A stretch of DNA of 6,740 nt from positions 1 to 6,740 of the forward strand of contig JAQXIG010000035.1 in the NCBI GenBank assembly GCA_029007685.1. Reading direction: 5' to 3'. The number at the start of each line of letters is the position of its first letter. The first letter of the stretch is position 1. The notes under the pieces are model-generated. The model was not told the DNA's origin, ran no database searches, and saw nothing but the letters and a program-made list of their open reading frames with translations. This document shows, in pieces, positions 1-5,858 of this stretch. A program made the position numbers and the translations under genes. This DNA is from a bacterium. GTDB taxonomy: Bacteria; Bacillota_I; Bacilli_A; RF39; UBA660.

Positions 1-115
1 TGATAAAAGGCAAGTGGAAGTAATAAACAATTTAACTTCTTTAGGATACCATAATGTACAAATTAATCTCTTTAAAGAAGTAAATGCCACTATAAAAGTA
101 CAATTAGTAAAGTAA
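1..115 (+). CDS. rplI: 50S ribosomal protein L9, C-terminal end (5' truncated by window)
   Basis: The reading frame starting at base 2 is open from the window edge to a TAA at 113-115 and encodes 37 residues beginning DKRQVEVINNLTSLGYHN. From memory this aligns with the last part of L9 of Bacillus subtilis: the DKR(K/Q)(I/V)E helix, the LGY turn and a final strand of the form (E/D)V(N/T)AT(I/L)KV near the C-terminus. L9 binds domain V of 23S rRNA in the large subunit, and this C-terminal domain projects from the ribosome. The following gene, dnaB, supports the call because rplI-dnaB is a common order in Bacillota. The protein ends at the expected place, so only the 5' part is missing. Confidence 0.9.
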   Translation, partial: DKRQVEVINNLTSLGYHNVQINLFKEVNATIKVQLVK

Positions 116-124
116 GAAGGAAAT

Positions 125-193
125 ATGATGCTAAGAAAAAAGTTATATTGTACACCAGTAGTAGTGGTAAGACTTCCAGTTGAAAAATTCTGA
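125..193 (+). CDS. short ORF with good RBS, possible frameshifted small peptide gene
   Basis: An ATG at 125 follows an AGAAGGA Shine-Dalgarno (115-121) at suitable distance, and it lies 9 nt after the rplI stop. The ORF encodes 22 residues (MMLRKKLYCTPVVVV, then RLPVEKF) and stops at TGA 191-193. If one base were added to the A5 run at 183-187, the frame would continue as ILIPSSNMEKIE to TAG 223-225, giving about 33 residues. The basic start, the Y-x-TP-x-V-x-V core, the acidic or hydrophobic middle and the Ser-rich end loosely resemble short peptides common in gut Firmicutes, but I cannot name a family. It could be a real 22-residue peptide, a recently frameshifted gene, or chance. The rest of the spacer, up to 365, shows no convincing gene. 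Confidence 0.35.
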   Translation: MMLRKKLYCTPVVVVRLPVEKF

Positions 194-352
194 TTCCAAG
201 TAGTAATATGGAAAAAATCGAATAGATGAGTAGCAGAAAAATGTAGTTACAACTAAGATGTATCCATTGAAAATATAGAGAAATTGAAAAATCTCATGAT
301 AAGATAAAAAATACTAAATATATCAATCAAATGAATAAAATGAAAACAAAAA

Positions 353-360
353 AGAGGTGA
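353..360 (+). promoter_or_regulatory. Shine-Dalgarno of dnaB that decides the start
   Basis: AGAGGTGA sits 5 nt (ACTTT) before ATG 366. The alternative GTG start at 357-359 is part of the site itself, so it is not a credible start. The next gene repeats exactly this arrangement. Confidence 0.8.
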
Positions 361-365
361 ACTTT

Positions 366-1727
366 ATGGTAGTAAAAACAGTTCCCAATGATATCATTGC
401 CGAACAATCAGTACTAGGGGCAATGTTCCTATCAAAATTTGCAATTGAAAAAGCGAGCGAAACTTTGAATAAGAAAAGTTTCTATGACGAAAAAAACGGT
501 ACGATTTTTCAGGCAATATTAGATCTGCATGACAAAAAAACACCAATTGATTTAACGACCGTAACCGCCGAATTAAATCAAAGAAAAAAACTAATAGAAG
601 TTGGAAATGTAGAATATTTGACAGAAATCATTAATACTGTCCCAACTGCAGCTAATGTAGAATCATATATAAAGATAGTAGAAGATAATGCCATGTTGCG
701 AAGTGTAATTGACACTTCTACAGAAATAGCTACATTAGCATATGAAAATCAAGGAGAAGTCGCTGAAATATTAGATCAAGTAGAAAGTAAAATTGTAGGA
801 ATTATTAAAAACCGTCGTAGTAGCGAATTTCGTACTATTCAAGAAGTGTTAGGGGAGGTACAAGCCAATCTAGAAAAATTAGCAGAATCAAAAGGGGAAA
901 TTACCGGAATACCAACAGGATGGTATGAATTGGATAAATTAACAGCTGGATTTCACGAGAATCAATTGATCATTCTAGCAGCACGTCCCGCGATGGGAAA
1001 AACAGCCTTTGCTTTAAATCTAGCGACCCATGTAGCAGTAAATGCCAAACGAACCGTCGCAATTTTCTCACTAGAAATGGGAGCTGAACAATTAGCCAAT
1101 CGTATCATCTCATCCCTCGGACAAATCGAAGGATCAAAATTATCAACGGGAAATCTTCTAAATAACGATTGGAAAAGAATTACGGAAGCTAGAAGCCAAT
1201 TATCAGGGGCCAAACTATTCATATCTGATGATGCTGGAGTAACTGTAGGGGATATCAAATCAAAATGTCGCCGTTTAGCTACCAGTGAAGATGGCTTAGA
1301 TTTGGTAATTATTGATCATCTACAGTTACTGACAATGGGTGGTAACTACGGAAATAATCGTCAAGCTGAAATTACCGATATTTCACGAAGTTTAAAAAAG
1401 ATGGCCATGGAATTAAATATTCCAGTCATTGCCCTAGCACAACTATCTCGTGGTGTGGAATCCCGAGAAGATAAACGACCAAAAATGAGTGACTTAAGAG
1501 AATCAGGATCAATTGAACAAGATGCTGATATTGTTGCACTCCTTTACCGGGATGACTATTATCAAGCTCCAAAAGATATGAATGAAGCACCAGATCCAAG
1601 TTTAAGTGAACTAATAATAGGAAAACATCGTAACGGCCCAACCGGAAAAATTGATCTTCTATTTAGAAAAAATACAAGTACCTTTCTAAATTTTATAAAG
1701 GATAATAGAGGTGAAAATAATGGATAA
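366..1727 (+). CDS. dnaB: replicative DNA helicase DnaB (DnaC in Bacillus naming)
   Basis: This is the hexameric ATP-driven 5'-3' helicase that unwinds DNA ahead of the replication fork, loaded by the initiator and helicase-loader proteins. The protein is 453 residues, full length for the family. The N-terminal helical domain covers about residues 5-105 (PNDIIAEQSVLGAMF). The RecA-like domain starts near 170 with GIPTGWYELDKLTAGF. Walker A is ARPAMGKT at 207-213, Walker B is LVIIDHLQL around D317, the sensor segment is IALAQLSRGVE, then SDLRESGSIEQDAD, and the arginine finger region KHRNGPTG carries R422. I chose ATG 366 over the in-frame GTG at 357 because AGAGGTGA (353-360) is a Shine-Dalgarno exactly 5 nt before it; the GTG lies inside that site. 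It is first in a run with the M23 peptidase, walJ and rlmH. I found no convincing promoter just upstream, so it may be co-transcribed with rplI. Confidence 0.97.
   Translation: MVVKTVPNDIIAEQSVLGAMFLSKFAIEKASETLNKKSFYDEKNGTIFQAILDLHDKKTPIDLTTVTAELNQRKKLIEVGNVEYLTEIINTVPTAANVESYIKIVEDNAMLRSVIDTSTEIATLAYENQGEVAEILDQVESKIVGIIKNRRSSEFRTIQEVLGEVQANLEKLAESKGEITGIPTGWYELDKLTAGFHENQLIILAARPAMGKTAFALNLATHVAVNAKRTVAIFSLEMGAEQLANRIISSLGQIEGSKLSTGNLLNNDWKRITEARSQLSGAKLFISDDAGVTVGDIKSKCRRLATSEDGLDLVIIDHLQLLTMGGNYGNNRQAEITDISRSLKKMAMELNIPVIALAQLSRGVESREDKRPKMSDLRESGSIEQDADIVALLYRDDYYQAPKDMNEAPDPSLSELIIGKHRNGPTGKIDLLFRKNTSTFLNFIKDNRGENNG
1707..1714 (+). promoter_or_regulatory. Shine-Dalgarno of the M23 peptidase inside the dnaB end
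   Basis: AGAGGTGA is followed by 5 nt and ATG 1720. The upstream in-frame GTG at 1711 overlaps the site and is rejected as a start. The site lies in the last codons of dnaB, so translation of the two genes is probably coupled. Confidence 0.8.
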
Positions 1728-3267
1728 AAAAACGAGTATTATAACAGTGTTTACATTACTAGTAACATCATTAATGGTATATATATCTTCTAATCCTGCC
1801 AGTGTCTGCGCAAGAATGTTAGGCTTTAACAAAATCAATAACTCTCCCAAACAGTTATATAGAGTTTACTTAGGGGGAAAATCAATTGGGTTAATAAAAT
1901 CCAAACAAGAATTAGAAGAGTTTATTGATAACAAGCAAACTGAAATAAAGGAAAAATATAATGTAAACAAGGTATATATTCCAAAGGATTTAGATATCAT
2001 TCAAGAAATTACCTATGAACAAAAAACATTATCAGCAGAAGAAATATATCAAAAGATTCAAAATATTAAAGGAGCAGAATCTTTTACAATTGATGGTTAT
2101 AAAATTGTGATACATGGAATTGAAAAAATAATTCAAGATGAAGAAGTAAAACAAACAGAAGATCAAACGATCTATGTATTGGATAAAGATATCTTCACAA
2201 ATTCAGTTGAAAAAACGGTAAAATTATTTGTAGAAGAAGAAGATTATGAAAATTTCCTAAATAATAACCAAAAAGAAATCAAAGAAGAAGGAAAAATTAT
2301 TGAAGACTTATATATCAAAAACAATATTACCATTAAACAAGATAGAATACCAACCGGAGTCAAAATCTATCAAACAGAAGAAGAACTAAGTAAATACTTA
2401 TTATTTGGTACTATTGAAGATCAACAAACCTATGTAGTAAAAGAAGGAGATACGATTGAAAAAATATCATACAATAATAAATTATCAACCGATGAATTTT
2501 TAATCGCTAATACCCAATACAAAACAGCCTCTGACTTATTATATCCAGGAAAAGAAGTAGTATTAGGAGTGATTCAACCACAGTTTGACACAGTCGAAGA
2601 GACGCATACAGTAAGCAAAAAAACAGTGCACAAAGAAACAATCTATGAAGATGACGACACCAAATATGCAGGATATGAACAGGTAAAAGAAGAAGGAGAA
2701 GATGGGATTAGTTTAGTAACTGAAAAAATCCAATACACAAATGGTTCTATATCATCAGTAGTCGCAATCAAAGATGAAGAAAAAGTGATTAAACCAGTCG
2801 TAAATAAAGTAGTAATAAGAGGAACCAAAAAATATACAACCAATACTACTACAAACTGGAATGTAGAGATTCCGGTAGGAGTAGGTAGCTGGGGATGGCC
2901 AACACAAGTTCCATATACAATATCAAGTTATTTTGGTTATCGCTGGGGAAAATTACATGAAGGAATCGATATTACAGGAAGTTATGGTTCTCCAATAAAA
3001 GCAGTAAACAATGGGATTGTAGTTCAATCAGGATACACAGGAATAAATGGAAATTATATCACAATAGCTCATAGCAATGGCTATTATACAGTATATGCCC
3101 ACATGGCTCAAAGATATAAAAAAGTAGGAGATGTAGTATATACAAATGATCAGATAGGTACTATGGGAAAGACAGGATTCGCAACAGGAGTACATCTACA
3201 CTTTGGAGTATACAAAGGAATGCCATACTACGGTGGTTTTCCAGTAAATCCACTACAGTTATACTAA
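1720..3267 (+). CDS. membrane-anchored or secreted LysM-G5-M23 family metallopeptidase (cell-wall endopeptidase)
   Basis: The protein has 515 residues and should act outside the membrane on peptidoglycan cross-bridges or stem peptides. Residues 6-22 form a hydrophobic signal or anchor segment after MDKKTS. Residues about 30-236 are Lys/Glu-rich and match no domain I recognise. A LysM domain lies at 237-283 (TYVVKEGDTIEKI to LLYPGKEVVLG), a G5 domain at about 291-370, a Thr/Asn-rich linker at about 371-380, and an M23 (LytM/lysostaphin-type) domain from about 395 to the end. The zinc and catalytic residues are all present: H413 and D417 in HEGID, H461 in YAHM, H492 and H494 in HLHF. It should therefore be an active zinc endopeptidase, not a degenerate one. 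ATG 1720 overlaps the dnaB stop by 8 nt. walJ follows after 2 nt, which places this wall hydrolase next to a gene linked to wall homeostasis. Confidence 0.93.
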   Translation: MDKKTSIITVFTLLVTSLMVYISSNPASVCARMLGFNKINNSPKQLYRVYLGGKSIGLIKSKQELEEFIDNKQTEIKEKYNVNKVYIPKDLDIIQEITYEQKTLSAEEIYQKIQNIKGAESFTIDGYKIVIHGIEKIIQDEEVKQTEDQTIYVLDKDIFTNSVEKTVKLFVEEEDYENFLNNNQKEIKEEGKIIEDLYIKNNITIKQDRIPTGVKIYQTEEELSKYLLFGTIEDQQTYVVKEGDTIEKISYNNKLSTDEFLIANTQYKTASDLLYPGKEVVLGVIQPQFDTVEETHTVSKKTVHKETIYEDDDTKYAGYEQVKEEGEDGISLVTEKIQYTNGSISSVVAIKDEEKVIKPVVNKVVIRGTKKYTTNTTTNWNVEIPVGVGSWGWPTQVPYTISSYFGYRWGKLHEGIDITGSYGSPIKAVNNGIVVQSGYTGINGNYITIAHSNGYYTVYAHMAQRYKKVGDVVYTNDQIGTMGKTGFATGVHLHFGVYKGMPYYGGFPVNPLQLY

Positions 3268-3269
3268 TA

Positions 3270-4028
3270 ATGAAAGTAAAAGTATTATCTAGCGGATCAA
3301 AAGGTAATTGTACTTACATAGAAACTACCAGTCTAAAAATATTAATCGATATAGGTACTACCTATCAATATCTAGCATCAGAATTAGAGAAAATAAATAT
3401 AACAACTCATGATTTGGATTTTGTCTTAATTACCCATACTCATAGTGACCATATCAAAGGACTCCAAAGTTTAGTAAAAAAAACGAATTTAAAAGTCTAT
3501 ATAACACCAGGAATGATCTCAGTTCTTCAAGAAAAAATACCATTAGAAAATTTAAGAAATTTAGAAGAAACAAATATATTTAATGATCTAAAAATAGATT
3601 TAATTCATACTTCCCATGACGTAGAATCAGTAGGATATATTTTAGAATCAAATAATAAATCATTAATATATATAACTGATACCGGTTATGTTAACAAAAA
3701 ATATATCCCACGTCTAACAAATAAAAATCTTTATATTATAGAAAGTAATCATGATGAAAAAATGTTAATGAATGGTCCATACCCTTATGTATTAAAACAA
3801 CGAGTAATTAGCGACAAAGGACATCTTTCTAATCATGCAACAGCTAAATTATTAAAAGAAGTAGTAGGACCATCTACCGAAAGAATTATTTTAGCTCATA
3901 TAAGTGAACATAATAATACCGAAAAACTAGCTTATGAATATACAAAAAAAGAACTAGAAAAAAAACAAATAGCCAAAGAGATTATGATTGCAAAACAAAA
4001 TGAATCTCTAGAAATGATTGAGGTATAA
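3270..4028 (+). CDS. walJ: WalJ/YycJ-type metallo-beta-lactamase-fold hydrolase
   Basis: This 252-residue protein has the standard WalJ layout. It starts with MKVKVLSSGSKGNCTYIET, typical of the YycJ family. The metal-binding signature THTHSDH gives H56, H58, D60 and H61. Further likely ligands are H113 or H116 with D117 in HTSHDVES, D137 in ITDTGY, H161 in ESNHD, and H210 in LAHISEHNN near the end. The family is a di-metal phosphodiesterase; YycJ proteins are reported to act as DNA nucleases and are linked genetically to the WalRK system that coordinates wall synthesis with division. No Shine-Dalgarno precedes ATG 3270, which is only 2 nt past the peptidase stop (TAATAATG), so translation probably depends on reinitiation. 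The family call is firm; the in vivo substrate is not settled. Confidence 0.92.
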   Translation: MKVKVLSSGSKGNCTYIETTSLKILIDIGTTYQYLASELEKINITTHDLDFVLITHTHSDHIKGLQSLVKKTNLKVYITPGMISVLQEKIPLENLRNLEETNIFNDLKIDLIHTSHDVESVGYILESNNKSLIYITDTGYVNKKYIPRLTNKNLYIIESNHDEKMLMNGPYPYVLKQRVISDKGHLSNHATAKLLKEVVGPSTERIILAHISEHNNTEKLAYEYTKKELEKKQIAKEIMIAKQNESLEMIEV

Positions 4029-4029
4029 T

Positions 4030-4485
4030 ATGCTGAAAATAATATGCGTAGGAAAACTAAAAGAAAAATATTGGAAAGATGCTTGCGAAGAGTATCTAAA
4101 GCGGTTAAAGAAATATACAGCAATCGAAATTATTGAAGTAATAGATGAAAAAACTGATGAAGAACATCAAGCTTTAGAACGCGAAAAAGAACGGATTGAA
4201 AAGAACATTAATCCCAAAGATTATATAATTACTTTAGAGATTGATGGAAAAAAGTTAACTTCATTAGAACTAGCAAATAAAATAAATAATACTTTCATTC
4301 AAAACAGTAATATTACGTTCGTAATAGGAGGATCTCATGGTATTCATCCAGACATAAAAATAAAATCAAACTATAAATTATCATTTTCAGACTTAACATT
4401 TCCACATCAACTTTTTAGAGTTCTATTGCTAGAACAATTATTTCGTAGCTTCAAAATCTTAAATAATGAAAAATATCATAAATAG
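4030..4485 (+). CDS. rlmH: 23S rRNA (pseudouridine-1915-N3)-methyltransferase RlmH
   Basis: RlmH is a SPOUT-class, SAM-dependent dimeric enzyme that methylates pseudouridine 1915 in helix 69 of 23S rRNA in the assembled 70S ribosome. The 151-residue length is close to the usual 155-160. The start MLKIICVGKLKEKYWKDACE, the SAM-binding loop FVIGGSHGIH, and the C-terminal block LTFPHQLFRVLLLEQLFR ending in KYHK are all diagnostic. The start is ATG 4030, with GAGG at 4020-4023 six nt upstream; an in-frame TTG at 4018 overlaps the walJ end and is less likely. Only 1 nt separates it from the walJ stop. It is the last gene of the run: a small hairpin begins within its stop codon. walJ and rlmH are also near neighbours in Bacillus subtilis. 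Confidence 0.97.
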   Translation: MLKIICVGKLKEKYWKDACEEYLKRLKKYTAIEIIEVIDEKTDEEHQALEREKERIEKNINPKDYIITLEIDGKKLTSLELANKINNTFIQNSNITFVIGGSHGIHPDIKIKSNYKLSFSDLTFPHQLFRVLLLEQLFRSFKILNNEKYHK

Positions 4486-4509
4486 AGTACCAAAAAGTAC
4501 TCTTTTATT
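4484..4509 (+). terminator. weak intrinsic terminator after rlmH
   Basis: AGAGTAC (4484-4490), a CAAAAA loop and GTACTCT (4497-4503) form a perfect 7-bp stem followed by TTTATT. The stem has only three G-C pairs and the T run is interrupted, so it may be leaky. The 5' arm starts at the second base of the rlmH TAG stop. Confidence 0.6.
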
Positions 4510-4510
4510 G

Positions 4511-4516
4511 TATAAT
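4511..4516 (+). promoter_or_regulatory. -10 element of the tRNA-Leu promoter
   Basis: A perfect TATAAT lies 10 nt before the first base of the tRNA, which predicts initiation near 4523-4524 and a leader of only a few bases. The -35 region would fall in 4487-4494 (GTACCAAA), inside the rlmH terminator stem, and matches TTGACA poorly. Confidence 0.6.
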
Positions 4517-4525
4517 AAAAAACAT

Positions 4526-4611
4526 GTGAGAATGGCGGAATTGGTAGACGCGCTACTTTGAGGGGGTAGTAGCTTATAGCTGTGGGAGTTCAAGTCTCCT
4601 TTCTCACACCA
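4526..4611 (+). tRNA. tRNA-Leu, anticodon GAG (reads CUC/CUU)
   Basis: The 86-nt gene folds as a class II tRNA. The acceptor stem is GTGAGAA with TTCTCAC, followed by discriminator A and an encoded CCA (4609-4611). The D arm is GCG GAATTGGTAGA CGC. The anticodon stem CTACT/GGTAG encloses the loop TTGAGGG, giving anticodon GAG at 4560-4562. The long variable arm is AGCT-TAT-AGCT. The T arm is GGGAG TTCAAGT CTCCT with one G-U pair. The long variable arm, A discriminator and GAG anticodon agree on leucine. It has its own -10 box upstream and a terminator 43 nt downstream. Confidence 0.95.
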
Positions 4612-4623
4612 GATTGATAGGAA

Positions 4624-4640
4624 ACTCGAACTTTTCGAGT
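4624..4640 (+). other. small hairpin in the tRNA trailer
   Basis: ACTCGAA (4624-4630) pairs with TTCGAGT (4634-4640) around a 3-nt CTT loop. No T run follows, so it is not itself a terminator. It lies between the tRNA CCA end and the terminator and may take part in 3' processing. Confidence 0.4.
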
Positions 4641-4653
4641 AGTAATAAATATG

Positions 4654-4679
4654 AACTAGAAGTACCGTCTAGTTTTTTT
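4654..4679 (+). terminator. intrinsic terminator of tRNA-Leu
   Basis: AACTAGA (4654-4660), loop AGTACCG and TCTAGTT (4668-4674) form a 7-bp stem running directly into a T7 tract (4673-4679). It is the strongest terminator in the window and closes the tRNA unit. Confidence 0.75.
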
Positions 4680-4705
4680 GTTATCATCAGGAATGTGTGG
4701 AGTTT

Positions 4706-5022
4706 TTAATGAAAAAAATAAAAGAATTAGATGAAATTTTAATTCTTGAAGAAGACATATATAGTGTGGTAAGTGGAAAAAGATTAAAATCATCAATAAG
4801 TTAAAAACGAAGAATAAATAAATTAAGAAGTTATTGAATGAATAAGGATATTTATATTCTAGATGATCCCATTTCTAATTTAGATCAACATACTGAAGAA
4901 GTAGTAGTGAATTTTATCTTAAAATACCTTAAAAATAGATAAAAATACAACAAATTTTACAAGTTGAAAATCATTGTCTATTAGAAAAAGAAGTAGGTAA
5001 CATATTAATCGCACAGTTGTGA
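4706..5022 (+). pseudogene. remnant of an ABC-transporter ATPase (C-terminal half)
   Basis: One frame (ATG 4709, stops at 4802 and 4835, reopening to about 4940) reads like the second half of an ABC ATPase. First comes LDEILILEEDIYSVVSG, like the segment before the ABC signature. Then KRRINKLRSY, after an in-frame stop, lies where (LSGG)QKRRI-LARAL is expected. Then an intact Walker B and D-loop, DIYILDDPISNLD (expected form IYILDEPTSNLD), is followed by QHTEEVVVNFILKYLK. In another frame, from about 4954 to TGA 5020, ILQVENHCLLEKEVGNIL resembles the H-loop region (VTHN--LLEK-D-I). No Walker A is visible and at least two stops and one frameshift are present. The 31-residue first ORF has a weak GGAG site but is better read as part of this remnant. 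The exporter-type motif suggests an export ATPase; its substrate is unknown. Confidence 0.65.
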
Positions 5023-5051
5023 TGCCTTTTGTTTTACGGAAGTAGGATAGC

Positions 5052-5095
5052 AAATTCGAATTTTTAAAGAATTCAGCATTTGAATTTTAAAATTC
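5052..5095. repeat. cluster of AT-rich palindromes upstream of the flavin reductase gene
   Basis: AAATTCGAATTT (5052-5063) is a perfect 12-bp palindrome and GAATTTTAAAATTC (5082-5095) a perfect 14-bp one. AAGAATT (5067-5073) also pairs with AATTCTT (5091-5097). The second palindrome covers the expected -35 position of the promoter at 5105-5113, so it could be an operator. It matches no regulator consensus I can name, and AT-rich DNA produces such palindromes by chance. Confidence 0.4.
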
Positions 5096-5104
5096 TTAAA
5101 AACA

Positions 5105-5113
5105 TGATATAAT
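5105..5113 (+). promoter_or_regulatory. extended -10 promoter of the flavin reductase gene
   Basis: TGATATAAT is a perfect extended -10 (TGn plus TATAAT). The -35 region (TTTTAA, 5085-5090, 17-bp spacer) is weak, which an extended -10 can compensate. Initiation near 5120 would give a 5' leader of about 93 nt, in which I see no riboswitch; a weak AACATA/TATGTT hairpin lies at 5117-5135. Confidence 0.6.
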
Positions 5114-5212
5114 AAAAACATAACCATCATATGTTATCAATTTTATTAAGGTAAAAAAATGATTAGAGAGTTCTAATAAAATAATAAACAAGAAAATAAG
5201 AAAGGAAATAGT

Positions 5213-5707
5213 ATGAAAAATATAAATATAATTAGAAAAATAACACAAGGGATGTATGTACTAACAACCGATAGAGGAGGATGCATTGTAGATGCAGTAT
5301 CCCAAATAAGTGCAGGAGAAAATCCATACATTACTGTTTCAGTAGGAAAAAGCAATTACACAAATGAACTATTAAAAAAGAATAATCAATTTGCGATATC
5401 CATATTAGGAACAAAAGTAAATCCAGAAATAATAAAAACATTTGGATTTCATTCCATGAAAGATATCGATAAATTTCAAAAAACTCAGACGATTGAAATT
5501 GAAGGGATAAAAGTGTTAAAGGAATCGTTAGGGTACATGGTTTGTCAAATCACAAATAGAATTGATAATGATACTCACACATTGTTTATAGGAAGAATAA
5601 TCGAAGCAGATGTCTTTGAAGAAAGTGAAGCCATGAGTTACCAATACTATCAATTACATAAAGAAGAAATATTAAATCCCTCTATCGAATCAGAAAAACC
5701 AATTTAG
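5213..5707 (+). CDS. flavin reductase-like (FMN-binding split barrel) protein, rubredoxin tail cut off
   Basis: The 164-residue protein is a complete flavin reductase-like domain. It opens with ITQGMYVLTTDRGG, continues through a core like the DxVxQIS / PYITVSVGKSNYTNELL segment of these FMN proteins, then FGFHSMKDIDKF, HTLFIGRIIEADVF and MSYQYYQLHK at the end. The domain binds FMN and passes electrons to or from partner redox proteins. In Hrb-type (high-molecular-weight rubredoxin) proteins of anaerobes a rubredoxin domain follows at the C-terminus and serves as donor to flavodiiron proteins for O2 or NO detoxification. Here such a domain follows in frame but after a TAG at codon 165. ATG 5213 has AAAGGA (5201-5206) upstream. 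Its own promoter is at 5105-5113. It may still work as a stand-alone flavoprotein. Confidence 0.85.
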   Translation: MKNINIIRKITQGMYVLTTDRGGCIVDAVSQISAGENPYITVSVGKSNYTNELLKKNNQFAISILGTKVNPEIIKTFGFHSMKDIDKFQKTQTIEIEGIKVLKESLGYMVCQITNRIDNDTHTLFIGRIIEADVFEESEAMSYQYYQLHKEEILNPSIESEKPI

Positions 5708-5830
5708 ATTTGCCCAATCTGTGGCTATGTATACAATCAAAAAGAAATGTCAGAAGATTTCAAGTTTGCATCCTGTGGAGTAGATAAGATCATTTTGAAA
5801 CTACATATCAAACATAAGGTTCGATTATAA
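5708..5830 (+). pseudogene. damaged rubredoxin domain in frame behind the flavin reductase stop
   Basis: Reading through TAG 5705-5707 gives 40 more residues to TAA 5828-5830. They begin ICPICGYVYNQKEMSEDFK, a clear short rubredoxin knuckle (CxxCGY-Y) as in Hrb and rubrerythrin tails. By numbering from ATG 5213, C167 and C170 form the first ligand pair. The second pair should be CxxCG, but the sequence is F185-A-S-C188-G, so one Fe-binding Cys is replaced by Phe (TTT, one base from TGT). The TAG stands where Trp is often found before the first Cys (W-x-C-x-x-CG), one base from TGG. Both the stop and the missing ligand show that the module is dead, even with readthrough. Confidence 0.8.
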
Positions 5831-5858
5831 AAAAATGAAAGCAAAACTAAAAAAAATA

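Noticed and set aside
284..305. A TTGAAA and a TGATAAGAT considered as a dnaB promoter
   Set aside because: The two boxes are too close together to form one promoter (10-bp spacing), and neither has a partner at 16-18 bp.
962..1258. Minus-strand ORF of 98 codons inside dnaB, and other minus-strand ORFs at 1426-1641, 2643-2843, 3932-4123 and 5173-5355
   Set aside because: They lie opposite conserved genes (the last opposite the flavin reductase start and its leader), show no family motif, and their frames are by-products of codon bias on the other strand.
1554..4194. Possible reassigned CGG or AGG Arg codons, known in some uncultured Bacilli
   Set aside because: CGG falls at conserved Arg in DnaB (LYRDDYY) and at plausible Arg/Lys sites in RlmH, and AGG encodes the conserved Arg in the L9 DKR motif, so both read as Arg.
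4694..4708. A 15-base near-repeat (TGTGTGGAG, T or C, TTTTA) also present at 6534-6548
   Set aside because: It matches at 14 of 15 bases, but flanking bases do not continue the similarity, one copy is in the permease remnant's reading frame, and no mobile-element ends or duplications are seen.
4709..4804. A 31-residue ORF that looks like a bacteriocin leader (MKKIKELDE start, VVSGK near a GG-type cleavage site)
   Set aside because: The same frame continues after stops into KRRI and the Walker B motif at the spacing expected for an ABC ATPase, so it is better explained as part of that remnant. There is no true double glycine and no core peptide.
5160..5177. A five-codon ORF (MIREF) in the leader of the flavin reductase gene, considered as an attenuator peptide
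   Set aside because: It has no good ribosome binding site, no codon run, and no alternative terminator structure downstream.
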